A stretch of DNA of 64,000 nucleotides from Hermodice carunculata (GCA_964020975.1 OZ026613.1:67204192-67268191); one strand, 5' to 3'; counted from the first letter of the stretch, positions 36,216 to 48,159 are shown. The notes: generated from the sequence alone by a model not told the origin. A program made the numbers and translations.

Positions 36216-37829
36216 TATCATGATAAAATAAATTTCACACAAGTTTTCCTTGCACCAAAACTGATTGAGACAAAGTATCTACAGCCTAGTAAAAATATTA
36301 TGATGAAAGAACTCTTCAACTAGAATAGAAAGGCTTTTACCAACATAACTGCTCAACCAAGTATAAACTAAGTTGATGACCGAATATGAATACGAATATT
36401 TCATTGATCAACACTTTACAACAAGTAGAACATGATCAAAACACAATGTTCTACACCACGTACCAGAAGAAAGACAATTGATAGCAATTTTAGATTTCTA
36501 GTGCATGTATTGAAGGTGTTTACAAACTTTTGAAAATCTACACTGAATACAATATAAAAATAAACTATGAATACCAAGATGAACAAAGCTGGGACCCCAG
36601 TGTCACACTCTGTATGTCTACAACCGCAGCTAAAGCGGCTACAGTAATGAGCCAGGTTGGTTAGGTGGCGCTTTAACAATTCAATATAGGGCAGTAACCT
36701 GTCAAGCTCAACATGTATGAAAATACAATGTACACTGACAATGGAACATCTGTACCCAATAAATAGACAAGGATGTTTTACATTAAGTTCATCACAAAGT
36801 AAACATCATAATACCTACAATATAATTTCATATTGGTACCATAATTTTTAAAATATCATGTGGTTGTTGTTCCCTCCATCTTACAGATACAGATGGTGTG
36901 TCGACATACAGCAGGTACCACTGTACTTACTGTTATTCATATAAACATTGGAATCATCATTATTTCATTTTTAAATGTCCTAATTTAGAGGCAATTGTCA
37001 GTTTATGGGGCACCTGTGTAAAAATATTTGATTTACAAATTAAATGACATGGTATAAGAATACAGTGTCACCATTGTTGTAATTCATAATTCTTAAAATA
37101 GTTCCCATGGAGGTAGACTCCTAATTGTACTGAAATTTAACTCTCCAAAAAATTCCTTCTTTCATTTGCAAATTTTGGACAGGAGATCAGCAAATGAATT
37201 CATCTTCAACCAGATCAGCTTCACAATGTTGACAGATCCTCTCTTCACAAGGTGTTTCAGGGTGAGTATATCTCTCTATTTCACTCTGTAAGCGGCAAGC
37301 ACTTATTCTTCAAGTTTCCCCTCACTAAGCACTTTATGAAAAATGAGGAAGTTGAATTGTTATAACACTTGAGTGATGAAAACTACCTTTGCAATGAGGC
37401 AATATATACTTCATTCGCTATTTTATCCTGTTGAATCGCTTCTCATTTGGTGGATGCTCTCGTCAAGCATCACTTTCCGTCACAGTTTGACCACCCAGGT
37501 CTGTGACGTCATGGAAGGGAGCTTCTCCACCAACTCTGATTCTAAACATTAACCCACAGCAGTGAATGTCAGTGTGCTCATGACTTACTTACTTAATGGG
37601 AAACTCTTCACGCTAGTCCAGTCTAAGCTCATCCACCATGGTGAATGGATGTTGGAAGGAGCCACGGGCTATGACAAAGCTGCTCCTTGCCAGTGCAGCT
37701 GGGACTGAGTCTGTGCCCTGCACTGATCATGTTGTAGGCGTAGCTGCCAACGAAGTTGACCAAAGCTGGTGCTTGGAAAGTTTTAGACTGGTAAGGGATG
37801 CCTTTCAAAAGTCTTTGCGCAAAAAAATA

Positions 37830-37846
37830 ATATATATATATATATA
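37830..37846. repeat. Short (AT)n microsatellite
   Basis: Seventeen bases of alternating T and A following aaaaaataa. Confidence 0.8.
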
Positions 37847-39980
37847 GTGACTGGTTGAAGTTAAGGTTTTTGAGAACTGCCAGATTATAGCCCATAATAA
37901 GGCAACAGGTCATTTATTCTTTGTGATTTGCTGCCTTGTGTGCACTTGTGGTGCTCATTCAGTGACGACATCTACCCTGTTTTTGCTGTACAGCCTGGTA
38001 CTTTACTTGCTCCTATTTTATATGTGAAAGGGATTCATATAGGGCTACACCATTGTTCCCAATCATTTAAAAAAAAAAAAAAAAAAACATTTAAACCAAG
38101 AAGGCAGGCCATCTTACATGTTTAAGGTGCATGCTAAGACTAAGAGTTGCCACGCAAAACGGTAGCACCTCCCCCCATGTGGCTTACGACGTGTATTCAA
38201 GCTGTGGTCAAGTGCCTCTATCTTTTGAAGTTTACGGCATGCTACAGTTGTCATTATTAATCCGTTTAGGCATGCACCTAAATTACTGATGCTTTTCGAT
38301 TCTTTACCTTCACCAGACTAGGCAATTCTAATGTCCGAAAGCCTGGGGCTCGTTGAAGGGGGTCTGGGGCCAGTAATTTTTTTTTAATGATAGCCGTGTG
38401 GACTAGTAAAAATTTAAGCATTTATAAAATCTATTTTCAATTGTGTCACAGACGCTATGCCTGGTTAGGCATGCACAAACATAACAAAACTTTGCTCACA
38501 CCAGAACCCTGTAAAAACATCATGATGATAAAGGATAATAGCTCCTATATAAACAATCCAGGTCTTTAACAATTACTTGGTCAGCAGTTGTATTCAACAG
38601 GACTTGGCTACCTACATGATTTCTGTCAGAAAAAGCAGATACTTTCACTATCCGTCTAGCGATTAAGAGATCAAGGTACCAGCAGTTGTTGGCTTGCACC
38701 AAGTTGCGGAGCAGGGTCACAGCAACTCAACATCAATCTGGTCTTTCCCAAGGTCCAACAATGTCAAAGCAGTGTCAAAAAAATATTAAAATTAGCATGT
38801 CAAATTCTTCTGCAAATTAACGTCAAATGCCATTTGTCGGTGGGTTCTTACAATCTTGGGAAAAACAAAGATTATGTGCCGTGACATGACTTCCCGGGCA
38901 AAAACAGCATGCTACTGCCCGTGACAGCGTGGAGCAGGTCAACAGTGAACTGAACATCATCGTGGGACCCACTCTCACGAACTGATTTTGCATATATACG
39001 GGTGGTTTTGGCTAACTACCTATTAGCACCCGCGCAAGATGGCCTGTCGTAAAAGGTGTAAACTTCAACCAGTCACTTATATCTAGGAACCTTCAAACGA
39101 TGACTTTTGCAGAGATGCCAACATTCATAGTGCCCACCTGATGGCTAAAAAGGCGCAAGCTTGTCAACTTCGGGCCCGTCACGGGCAACAAAATTCTTTT
39201 GAAAATAAAGTTATTTTCCTGTGTGAATATGGCAAATTATCTTCACGAGTGCTTTAACACTCCAATTCCTTTACTTTAAACAAACGATAAATCTTTCGGC
39301 TTTGGGACCTTTAATTTTGTAAAATTTTGTGTCTTGTGCAGTGAAGGTATACTTAGAATACAATTTTCAAGTAAGAATTTAGTCTAAAACTAACAATACT
39401 AGTGTAACTACCTTGCGCAGACTTTATGGTCTGGAGCCAACTTTTTTTGTAGTTACCACACAATAAGTCATGAAGAATGCTGGGCAATTTCTTTTTATAC
39501 TTCCCACCCTGATTATGCCATCATTCAGTCAAATCAAAGACAAAGGTGTGCAATATTTTCCCACGTTTGATGCAAGTGATGACCAAATGTTTGTTAGTTG
39601 AAAATGATTTAGCGCTGATGACTGAGTGTCGGTCACGACATGTGACAGTGTATTTCCACTATGTTGCTGTGCCTGTGGTGCGACCTGTCTCCAATGTCAA
39701 CACCGTCAGTGTCTGACAGTGACAGTGACAGTTCCGATTAGAACTGTTTCTGATCATCACTTTCACTCCATACGAAAATCAGCTTGCAAGTAAAGTATCG
39801 TGGCAACAAACATATGCATATTAATGTGCCGTAAGTCACTTCACGGGCCGATCACAGCAAACGATCACTTCCACGAGTGGAGTGGGTTGCCCTGACGTGA
39901 TCGTGCACTCTTGCTAGCCTTAGTCTCACTGACAACACTGAACATGCTGACAGAATGACCATGATGAGATGAGCACCTAC

Positions 39981-40172
39981 CTTGTCAGAGTTGAGATCAG
40001 GATCATCCTGGCATAATCGGAATAGAAAGGACTTTGGATCACGGCATAATGTAGTACGTGTTGTCATAAATATTGTGCCTCCAACATTTAGTTTTACCCA
40101 ATCATGTTTTCGCTGTGTGTGATAATTTTTGCTGGAGTCGATGTGGTAAACTTCCATCTTCTCCGCTGCCAT
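39981..40172 (-). CDS. KCTD5-like: KCTD2/5/17-type BTB protein, coding exon 1
   Basis: Sixty-four codons from ATG at 40172 to a donor (AAG|gtaggt) at 39981/39980, ending in phase 0. The protein begins [14 protein letters not shown] and enters a potassium-channel-tetramerisation (T1/BTB) fold at about residue 25 with [18 protein letters not shown], then [10 protein letters not shown] and a DPDLNSDK end. From memory this matches vertebrate KCTD2, KCTD5 and KCTD17 almost residue for residue. These proteins form pentamers and act as substrate adaptors for CUL3 ubiquitin ligase; they are soluble despite the family name. An upstream in-frame TTG at 40178 is not the start, since an ATG lies two codons later in a purine-rich context. 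Exon 2 continues in frame 25.1 kb away. The gene is divergent from ATP5PD. I cannot say which of the three vertebrate paralogues it equals; a single invertebrate pro-orthologue is likely. Confidence 0.93.
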
Positions 40173-40436
40173 GTCCAAAATTTACAGTTCCAGCGAAGTC
40201 TCACGGGAATTGATTTTTTTTCTCGGTATCTCTCTTTCTCTCTCTTCAAATTTATTAAACGCTCATTTTAATGTGATATACACCAGACTCGTTTTAAAGA
40301 CAACTGATATCAATCTAAATTAATTATAAAAATCAAAATATAACAATTGTAGTGACGTCAAGACGAGATTCAGTGCGAGATGACCTTGCCGGGGAAGCCA
40401 TATTGGCCTGAACAGTGGGGCAAGGATTGTACCAAC
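40173..40436. promoter_or_regulatory. Bidirectional promoter interval between KCTD and ATP5PD
   Basis: Only 264 bp separate the two start codons, so both 5' UTRs and both core promoters must fit here unless upstream non-coding exons exist. Visible elements: a perfect CRE palindrome at 40353-40360, a GCCATATTGG block at about 40397 that resembles a YY1 core, a CT-rich stretch at 40218-40246 and an AT-rich middle (40247-40345). No TATA box is obvious in the right place on either side, as is usual for housekeeping divergent promoters. The transcription start sites are not visible. Confidence 0.75.
40353..40360. promoter_or_regulatory. CRE palindrome TGACGTCA
   Basis: Perfect 8-bp CREB/ATF consensus, 77 bp upstream of the ATP5PD ATG and 180 bp upstream of the KCTD ATG. 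Being palindromic it can serve both directions. Function is inferred from motif and position only. Confidence 0.6.
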
Positions 40437-40561
40437 ATGTCATCTTTGAGACGGGTTGCCAGATCAGCCGTGGACTGGGTTGCTTTTGCAGAACGTGTTC
40501 CACCAAATCAAGTAGAAGCTTTTCGTGCTTTTAAAGCAAAATGTGAAGCGTTTGTTACCAG
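40437..40561 (+). CDS. ATP5PD: ATP synthase subunit d (peripheral stalk), coding exon 1
   Basis: First of five coding exons that together give 177 residues (human about 161). It reads MSSLRRVARSAVDWVAFAER then VPPNQVEAFRAFKAKCEAFV, matching the family N-terminus (human has TIDWVAFAEIIPQNQ). Subunit d is a nuclear-encoded part of the mitochondrial F1Fo ATP synthase stator, packing against subunits b, F6 and OSCP on the matrix side. The ATG at 40437 is chosen because homology begins just after it; an in-frame ATG at 40380 would add 19 unlike residues (MTLPGKPYWPEQWGKDCTN) and lies in the promoter side of the interval. The donor is ACCAG|gtaatg at 40561/40562 and leaves two bases of an Arg codon. 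Confidence 0.95.
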
Positions 40562-40642
40562 GTAATGCTATCACATGGGGGCCTCAAACACATTGACATT
40601 GTCAATCCTTCCATGGAGCCTGGAGGAATAATTCCTCCATGA

Positions 40643-40999
40643 TCCTACTTAAGTTTAGTTTCTCTCAAACTTTCTGTACTCGCTGGTACTTGCACCCCAA
40701 TCAAAGAATCAGAGCCACCAGACACTGCATGCACAATGGCCTGCAACATTTGGGGAATAACTTGGGGCCAGGAGTCCACAATGTCATTCACAAGAGTACT
40801 TGGACCCTTGGAAACAGCGCGAATAGAGAGCACAATTGTGTTTACAAGAGTGCAGGGAGTGACCATAGACCTACAGGTCCATGGTATTGCTATCAACGAC
40901 TGCAAAGAAATCACCTGCCCCCTCAAATTTAACCTCACCCCTTGGGGAATTAGATTCAAGGGAGTAACTGACTTCGCAGTTATTGATAGTAGTTCATAG
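40643..40999 (+). CDS. Unassigned 119-codon open frame in ATP5PD intron 1
   Basis: Open from just after a TGA at 40640 to a TAG that falls where a LINE tail begins. It reads in part VLAGTCTPIKESEPPDTACT, MACNIWGITWGQESTMSFTR, VLGPLETARIESTIVFTRVQ and GVTIDLQVHGIAINDCKEIT. The composition looks like protein, and GC content is higher than in the flanks. The complementary strand is also open across 40645-41004, as often happens opposite real coding DNA. I recognise no domain, see no clear splice sites, and cannot tell a transposon-derived frame from a lost host exon. The LINE insertion probably cut off its 3' part. Confidence 0.3.
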   Translation, partial: SYLSLVSLKLSVLAGTCTPIKESEPPDTACTMACNIWGITWGQESTMSFTRVLGPLETARIESTIVFTRVQGVTIDLQVHGIAINDCKEITCPLKFNLTPWGIRFKGVTDFAVIDSSS

Positions 41000-41695
41000 T
41001 TCATTTATTTCTGCGAGAATATTGTACATACATTTACACACAGCACACCTCAAAAGTGACAAATAGACAAAAAATGTGCATATATAACTATACAAGAGAT
41101 ACATATAATCTATCCAGCTGTTTACATACCAAAGTAATAATTGTCATAGAGGTTTTTGAAAGAGTTTACATTTGAGGCTGACTAGGGTAAGCTATTCCAT
41201 AAACATATTGCCCTATTACTAAAGAAATATTTCCTGAAGTTGTATTGACATCTCTTGACCACCAGTGTATAAGGATGTCCCCTTAACCCTGGGTAATTTC
41301 TAAATTGAAAAAACTCATAATAATCAATTGCTTCTGGTCCATTCATTATCTTATACACTTCAATTAAATCCCCTCTATCCTGTCTTTCTTCCAAGGTGGT
41401 AAGCTTAAGTTCCCTCAGCCTCTCTCTGTATGGTAAGTTTGCAATTTCAGGGACCAGTTTTGTGGCCCTTCTTTGTATCTTTCCAAAATAGTCTTATCCC
41501 TTTTGAGGTAAGGTTCCAGGCCTGTACACAATACTCTAACTGTGGTCTTACATATTCTTTATACAATATTAAGAATGACTCTTTCGAGAAATATGAAAAG
41601 GTTCTTCTCATAATGCCCAAAACACTATTAGCTTTTGCAGCTATTTTACCAGTATGGCTAGAGAATATTAATGTAATGGGAGTACCAGTGGCATA
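40992..41695 (-). mobile_element. CR1-type LINE 3' fragment
   Basis: Minus-strand frames carry the CR1 RT C-terminus: AKANSVLGIMRRTFSYFSKE, YVRPQLEYCVQAWNL, then after a one-base frame change near 41465 RATKLVPEIANLPYRERLRE and LEERQDRGDLIEVYKIMNGP. The stop follows at about 41182. The 3' end is AATAAATG followed by two ATGAACT units at 40992-41012, a CR1-like heptamer tail. The upstream limit near 41695 is where CR1 similarity fades. Confidence 0.85.
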
Positions 41696-41699
41696 GCCT

Positions 41700-44600
41700 A
41701 CCATCAGTGAGGCACTCTTCTTTGACAAGGAAGCTCAACACTGAAGTGGAGCAACCTGGATCCCACAGTCCAAACCAGGCCCCCTTCTCCACTTTCACTC
41801 CAAAACCTCCCTTATTGTCCCATAATATGATAACCCTTCCCCCTTGAATTAAGATGTAAGTCAACAGCCTTCCTTGGCATGTGATCTTGTTGTCTTCATG
41901 ACATTTGACTAAAGCTCCTTCTTGCAGAACATCATGATGATATCTAAAGATACACTCCAGCATGGCTAAATAGTCTCAAAATGAACAGAATAACGCACAT
42001 CAAGATTTTACCCATTGTACAAAGGTAACCATGTATTAATGATAATGAGGATTGCAGACAGAAAAGAATGAATAAATCCTCTTGGTAACTGATGATAAGA
42101 TCAGGTTTTGGATTTGAGATTAAAATTATGGGGTTTCATGTCAGATGACTGCTGGGCTGTTGTACCAGTAAAGAAGGAAGAAAAAAATCCAATAAAGTTA
42201 TTTGTGCTAAAGAAGGGAAGTTTTGGATGCGGGAGACTGTGAAGATTGGCTAAAATATTTGACAATAAAATTTTTTTGTTTTTGTTTTTTATGTATTTAT
42301 ATTTGGAGTCAAGATTGAAAAACCGGCTTACAGCACTTATTTTTCTCCAGTTTAACATTCTTGTGCTGTGGGTTGGCTCGATTGAGAACAGTAACTTTCT
42401 GTTGCCATGGAGGGGCCACTTCAGAAATATAGGCAGATACGATGTGCTCAAACAAAGTTTGTCTTTGGAAGGCTAATGAAGGTCATTCCATAAAGTCGTG
42501 AAAGGGTCTGTGCCTATTTGGACTGCAGATGCAGCAAGGAGTCAACAAGTTCCAATTTAAAGATGATCGTTAGTCTTGTGTGAACAGTGAATAGTCTTAG
42601 ACACTTCACCAAGACAGAACAGAGTTTTGGTAGAATGCCCCATATGTCGAATTGACATTAGATTGAATGGGAATTTGATCGAATATTGGTCGAACTTTGA
42701 CCAAATTAAAACCTACCAGATTGATGCTTAGCATTGTGACATATATTGGTCACTTGGCATGAGTTGGGTAAAGCAACTTTCTGAGGGACCAGTCATTGGT
42801 TTTATATTGCTATGGCAGCCACCAGATGGCAGGTCTGGATCTTTAATTTCAATTAATTCAAACTCCTATTTCATTCATTTTCATTTATTTTATTTTCACA
42901 ATTCAAATTTACCTTTATTTTTATTTCATGCTTGTTCTGTTTAATGGCTTGATATTGCTCCTAAATTAAATCATTTCACAATTCAAATGGACGTTTCATG
43001 TTTATTTCGTTCTTGCTCTTTTAAACGTTCTGGTATGATGCTCACGATTTCATTCAGTATTTTCGTTTATTCGAACATTTCACAATTCATATCAACAGTT
43101 CATTTTTTATTCCATTCTTGTTCTTTTTGTATGCTATTGTTTAGTCCCAAAAGCAAGTAATGTTGCATTTCTGTTGGGTTAGATCATCCCCGGCCTTTAG
43201 TTTCTGTGTCTCTCTAGATGTACGTAGTTGTTCCTCGTGCAATCTCTGGAAAAAATGATTGATATTGGGATAAGAACTGTTTACCTATATTTGATTATTA
43301 CAGTCAACCAAATTACAGGTAACAGTAGTCAATTATACAAAATGAAATTCAGCAAAATGTCAAAGCATTGGCAAAAAAGAAAAATAAATAAATTAATTAT
43401 ATATAAGGAAAAATAATAAAATGAATTATCTCGATATAGTCCTGGGTCTTAAACTTCCTGTGCCATGCTTCCAACTGATTGTTCGTACATGGCAATATGT
43501 GCATATACATTCCACACAATATGTGGAAATTTGGATTCCTTGACCTCTTTCTGCATGATTTGTAACCTAATGTGCTTTGACTTGTAAGTTACTTTTCTAA
43601 CGCAGGTTTCAAAGTAATCAACTATGGGCACTCCCTCCTCTGGCATCTCACTTTTTATATGCTAAGAATTGACACAAAAATATGATTTAATCAAAATTCT
43701 AAAAAGTAAACCATCAAATTATATCATACAGAAACAGGACAAACATTTCAAAAATTAATCAGAATTGAAACAGAACAAAATGTACATTAAACTCAAACTT
43801 AAAATTTGGTCTCAATGTACAGTCAGAGCAAAAATTCTCTTAAACTCAAACATAAAATTTGGTCTGAGTGTACAGTGCACATTCTAAAATTAAATTATCA
43901 CCAGTTATGGGAAATAGTAGCAAAAATTATTACATTCATAATGATAATTTCAAAAATAAATGTTCCAGTATTATTATACCTCAAATGCATCATTGACAAC
44001 TGGCAAAGGTACAAAGGCAAGAGCCATCAGCATTCTCATTTTATTATAGAAAGAGTGGTTCTCTTTTGTAGAATTGCGCAATTTTGTGAAGATAGCCTGG
44101 CAAAAATGGAAGAGTTATCCAGTTATGCATTTTAAGTTTGGCACTTGACTAGCTGCAGCCTTTATTGCACCATGCTCAAAATTGCAAGCAATTAGATGTC
44201 ACGTTGGTTGGAAGACCATGATTGGTTATCATGCCTAGACAGGATTTGAACATGCCTTAATATGTTGCATAATTCTTGTTTGGCAACAGGGCATAGGCCA
44301 GAGGAAATGTTTGAAATGGATAATAAAAGTTTAGAAAACCTAGAAATTGATGACATAATTCAATATGGGTCAGCTTTTGATGTATATTTTTGTATTTCAA
44401 ATTTTTAGAATATTATATGTATTAAATTCCAAAAATTAAAAAATGTATATATTTATAAAAAAAAAAAATATTTATAATATATAACCTGTCCTAGAACATC
44501 AGCAGGAATCCTGTACAACAGATAAAAAATGTGAGGAGTGAGGTCAAATGTCCCATCTCCGAATCGAGCAGTTGCTTTTCCTCAGTTGTGAAAATTGATA

Positions 44601-45550
44601 ACTGGTCCCTGTTAGTGACAAAATTGTCACCAATGACCCAGATAGATCATAGATCTCAACTATGACAGATCAAAATCAATGGTGGTCTTGGGCAGGCTGG
44701 GCAAAGCTTTTTGCATGGTGCACTGCATTTTGCGTTTCACAGGTGCCTTTTTGATACATAAGGTGCAAACAGAGTCTACATGCAAACTCGCGTGAAGCAA
44801 GTGCTGATGTAGCTTCTCTGGAAGAACTGGCCACCCTTTTCAAGCTCACCCTGGCCTTTTGAGCTACAGTGTCGTGCATGCTTAGGGCATGACTGTGGTC
44901 CTGTTGATGCACATCAACCAGCCTGATGACAAGGCTGGGACAGCTGAGGGGCTTTTTGGCCTCGCAATGCCAGTAAATTCTGCTGGTGACCTTTTCTTTG
45001 TGATATCATAAGCCTTGAAAGGCAAACTTGAGTCCACCCCGCGAGCTCTCAAATGTTTCAGAGGTACCGAGGATATTACTGGCCAGTGAAACGCCCCTGA
45101 AACCAAATTTCTTGTACTGAGGGCTAGAATCAGACTATTATTTTGTGTCTGGCATGCATTTTATATACCTACCCAAGAAACAGAACTATCACACTTCCAG
45201 ACAACTCAACAAGTGTCAAGTCTGTATAATTACAACAGGTGCACTTCAATCAGATTGCAGTGGGGTCCAACATTGTTTCGACATGTGACCAGTTCAGCAT
45301 ATGTATCATTCGAACTGATTCCAGTTTTACCTATTTACAGCTCGGTGTAATTAACATTCAGGTTGATAGCATTCGGTCAGTCGTCATATACTGGACCTTG
45401 ATACATCTCCTCTACAATTTTCAGTCAAATTGCTTTTCATTACTGTTGAAATTAGGTGCAGACATCACCAGTTTTGGCTGGTTTAAGGGGGAAAGGGCTA
45501 ATATAATATGCTGTGTAGATCCTTTCTTGTTGTAATGGTGTCACGTTAGC
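41700..45550. other. ATP5PD intron 1, mostly featureless
   Basis: A family D piece near 41830 and AT-rich DNA. Minus-strand frames at 44676-45106 (KRVASSSREATSALASREFA and SPSAVPALSSGWLMCINRTT) are protein-like but unrecognised and overlap in different frames; a decayed transposon gene is possible. Confidence 0.4.
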
Positions 45551-45553
45551 ATC

Positions 45554-46020
45554 TCACCTAGCCTGAGGTAACTGACCACTCTGGAAGGATTGATAAAATA
45601 GAGGTACACCGAAGCTTAAACATTGCTTAAGTACATTTGCACTGATGCAGTGTGGACAGCTAGCTTTATTTAACTTTAGTTTCACCAACTTCTCTCTGAC
45701 AAAATGTGGTTGTATATTATATTCTTGGAGAATGGTCTGTTTCTGAGGGACCTCTGGGTATAGAATGGTTATATCTGGTTCCTCAATCAAAACTGACGTG
45801 AAATAAGAATTTAGCAATTAAGCTTGGGCGAGATCTTGTGTGATTTTTTTTCTCCATCTTTAAACATGTTGGTGGTACAACTAGACCAAGAGTAATGCTT
45901 CTGTAATTGAAAAAAAAATTCACTGTTATCCGTAATATTGTTCACTAATCTATCCTCATAGTGCTCCTCATTTTCCTTGGATGACTTCTTCCAGAGAGTC
46001 AACAATGGTGTCTACCCAAA
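45554..46020 (-). mobile_element. CR1/L2-type LINE fragment (start of RT domain)
   Basis: Minus-strand frames read ENEEHYEDRLVNNITDNSEF in the region before the RT, then LNSYFTSVL, FVREKLVKLKLNKASCPHCI and the tail FYQSFQSGQLPQA, which is the familiar 'KLKPNKSPGPDGI ... SLxxGxVPxDWK' opening of CR1/L2 RTs. At least one frame change separates the two pieces near 45815. It lies in the same orientation as the CR1 3' piece at 41-41.7 kb, but the middle of the RT is missing between them, so I list them as separate fragments. Confidence 0.7.
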
Positions 46021-46334
46021 GGAACACCAAACAGGAGCACCTTAATCAAAATGTATTCTTTTATCATTTTCATGTGTGCCACTGATCAGCATATCCAATG
46101 ACACTGACAAAACCTTTCCCTTCCTTTATGATTAGACACTGGCTTGTTGTTTTTTTTGTCTGTTTTCAGCTCTGCAGATTTGTCAGTGAGTTTAGCTTGT
46201 TAAACCGCTAGCATCCATCAGCCCTCCATCTGCCTGTTAGACAAGGACTTTTTCTCAAAAACTGTTGCATTTAATGGTTTGTTTTTGCACATGAATGTTT
46301 CCCATGTGGCCCTCTGCCATCTTTCAATTTTTTG

Positions 46335-47640
46335 ATGAATCTTATAATTTATTTTTTGGAAAAAAGTAGTTTCTTCACAAAATTTATTTGGCCAATTGCT
46401 CTGATATTGCACACTGTGTCAAATGGGGTCACTTGGTTCACATTTTGGCAATCAGGTGGTGCTGTAATTTTTTCCTGTTGTTGCAATGAAGTTTTGTTTG
46501 CAAAGGCAGTTTTCAACTTCAGCCAGAATGTCTTAATAGAATTGCACCAAATTTTATCAGAATATATTCTGGCAAAAGGTGATGAAACTTGCAAAAAATG
46601 ATAAGGATATTTGTACTTTTGACGAAGCTATTGAACTTTGGGACCAAATGTCAGTAAGTGCTGCTTTTGTAGATATGCAGCTGTACAGTGCGTACATTGC
46701 AGTATTGTAAAATAGGCTTTGTGGGATGCTTTGATTTTACACACATATTCCTCAGGTGGTCCTCAGTGACCCTTGTGAAGGTGGTGATGATGCAATATTT
46801 TTTCAATTTTTATAAATTATTTAGTGTTTCCATTAACCCCCAAAATGAGGGTACACATGTAGTCTGATTTCAAAACCTGAAATGCCCTTTGAGTAAATTC
46901 TAAAGGGTCACAAGTCTTGTTTATTTATTTACACGTAAAATTGGTGAAAATTTAGTCTTGTCTCCTGAATTTCACTTTGTGCGACCCCAGAAAAAAATCT
47001 TAAAGGAACCACTGATTTATTTTTTGGAAAAAAAAAAAATGAAAATTTCATCTTAAGTACAACTGACCTATTGCTTTGATAGTGCATATAGGGTCACATA
47101 GTTTACATTTTAGCCACCTGGTGTCGCTGTAGTTTTTCCCATTGTTGCAATAAAGCTGTTTGACTTCTGCAGAATGGCTTAACAGAAGGACACAGAATTG
47201 TATTAAAACATAGCCCGACCAAAGGCTATTCAAGTTTGCTAAAATGACAGGAGTATGTTTTGATGAGATTATGGGATCTCAAACTTTGTGTGCCAAGGCT
47301 ATTTTTGACTTCTGCAGAATGGCTAAACAGAAGGACACAGAATTGTATTAAAACATAGCCTGACCAAAAGCTATGCAAATTTGTGAAAATGTTAGGAGTA
47401 TGTTTTGATGAAATTATGGGATCTCTAACTTTAGGACCACGTGTCAGTAACTGCTATAACTGCTTAGATATATAATTGCAGTACAGTGCGTGTATTGCAA
47501 TATTGTAAAAACTGTTTTATGGAATGCTTTCCTTTTGCATACAGATACCTAGGTGTACCTTCACCAAATTGTTAAGGAGATGATGATGCAATAATTATAC
47601 ATTCTCTGCAGGGGATGCATATACAGTGTTCATTAGAATT
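46335..47640 (+). repeat. Tandemly duplicated repeat, about 690-bp unit with a nested 145-bp duplication
   Basis: The two halves start with ttattttttggaaaaaa (about 46348 and 47018) and share gattgcacaYtgtgtc-like, ttacattttRgccaYcYggtg and cattgttgcaataaag-like blocks. In the second half, tgacttctgcagaatggctt at 47161 recurs at 47306, giving a younger 145-bp tandem. No coding sequence. Confidence 0.75.
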
Positions 47641-48159
47641 CAAACATTTTGCTGACTCAACAAATCTGACATACTGGTCTACATGTATGCAATGGTGCGT
47701 TGTAGGCCCATGGTTACTATGAAACATTAATAAGAAAGTATGTATGGGGTTTCTTTTGGAACTATTTTGACCTTGAGTGACCTGGAAAGGTCAAACTGAC
47801 AATTTGGTCTATGTCTTGGTAATGATGGATCCTGGGTCCATAGTTATTATTAAACATTAGTAGGAAATAGTTATGAACTTTCTTTGTGTGTGGTAAATTT
47901 TGTCTGTGTGCCAACACAGACATTTGTTTTTGTTGGGTTTCTTTCTTCCTTCCTTTCCAATTTTGTCTGACAAAATTTTCTCGGACACTATTACATTTGG
48001 AAACTCCAAACTGGTCATGATTTTAGCTCCAGACGAGAAATCATGTCTGTTTTTATGAAGAGGGGTGATGATTTTGAAAATTATGCAAATAAGGACCATT
48101 TGAAAATTTAAATCTTGAGTATCTCCAAAACTATTATAGGGGCAGGTAACCAATCCAAC

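Larger units (their letters stand above)
14878..39980 (-). other. Intron 1 of the KCTD gene (25.1 kb)
   Basis: GT-AG intron in phase 0 between the two BTB exons. It holds at least eight pogo-like MITEs, the 1.37 kb pogo element, two Penelope-derived fragments, hAT-like and long-TIR MITEs, family A repeats, a 283-bp tandem duplication and three dinucleotide or tetranucleotide microsatellites. No convincing host exon was found inside it; one weak exon-like segment on the same strand is listed near 22.5 kb. Confidence 0.85.
34626..39980. other. 5' part of KCTD intron 1, few features
   Basis: Besides the two MITEs at 35.6 and 36.0 kb, an A19 run near 38070 and the short AT repeat, I see nothing firm. 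The 38.8-39.97 kb part next to exon 1 is richer in CpG and has no repeat I recognise, so it could hold regulatory DNA. Confidence 0.4.

Noticed and set aside
37638-37847. Open frames on both strands with ttgtag and gtaagg flanks
   Set aside because: No pyrimidine tract, no family, and the two strands are equally open.
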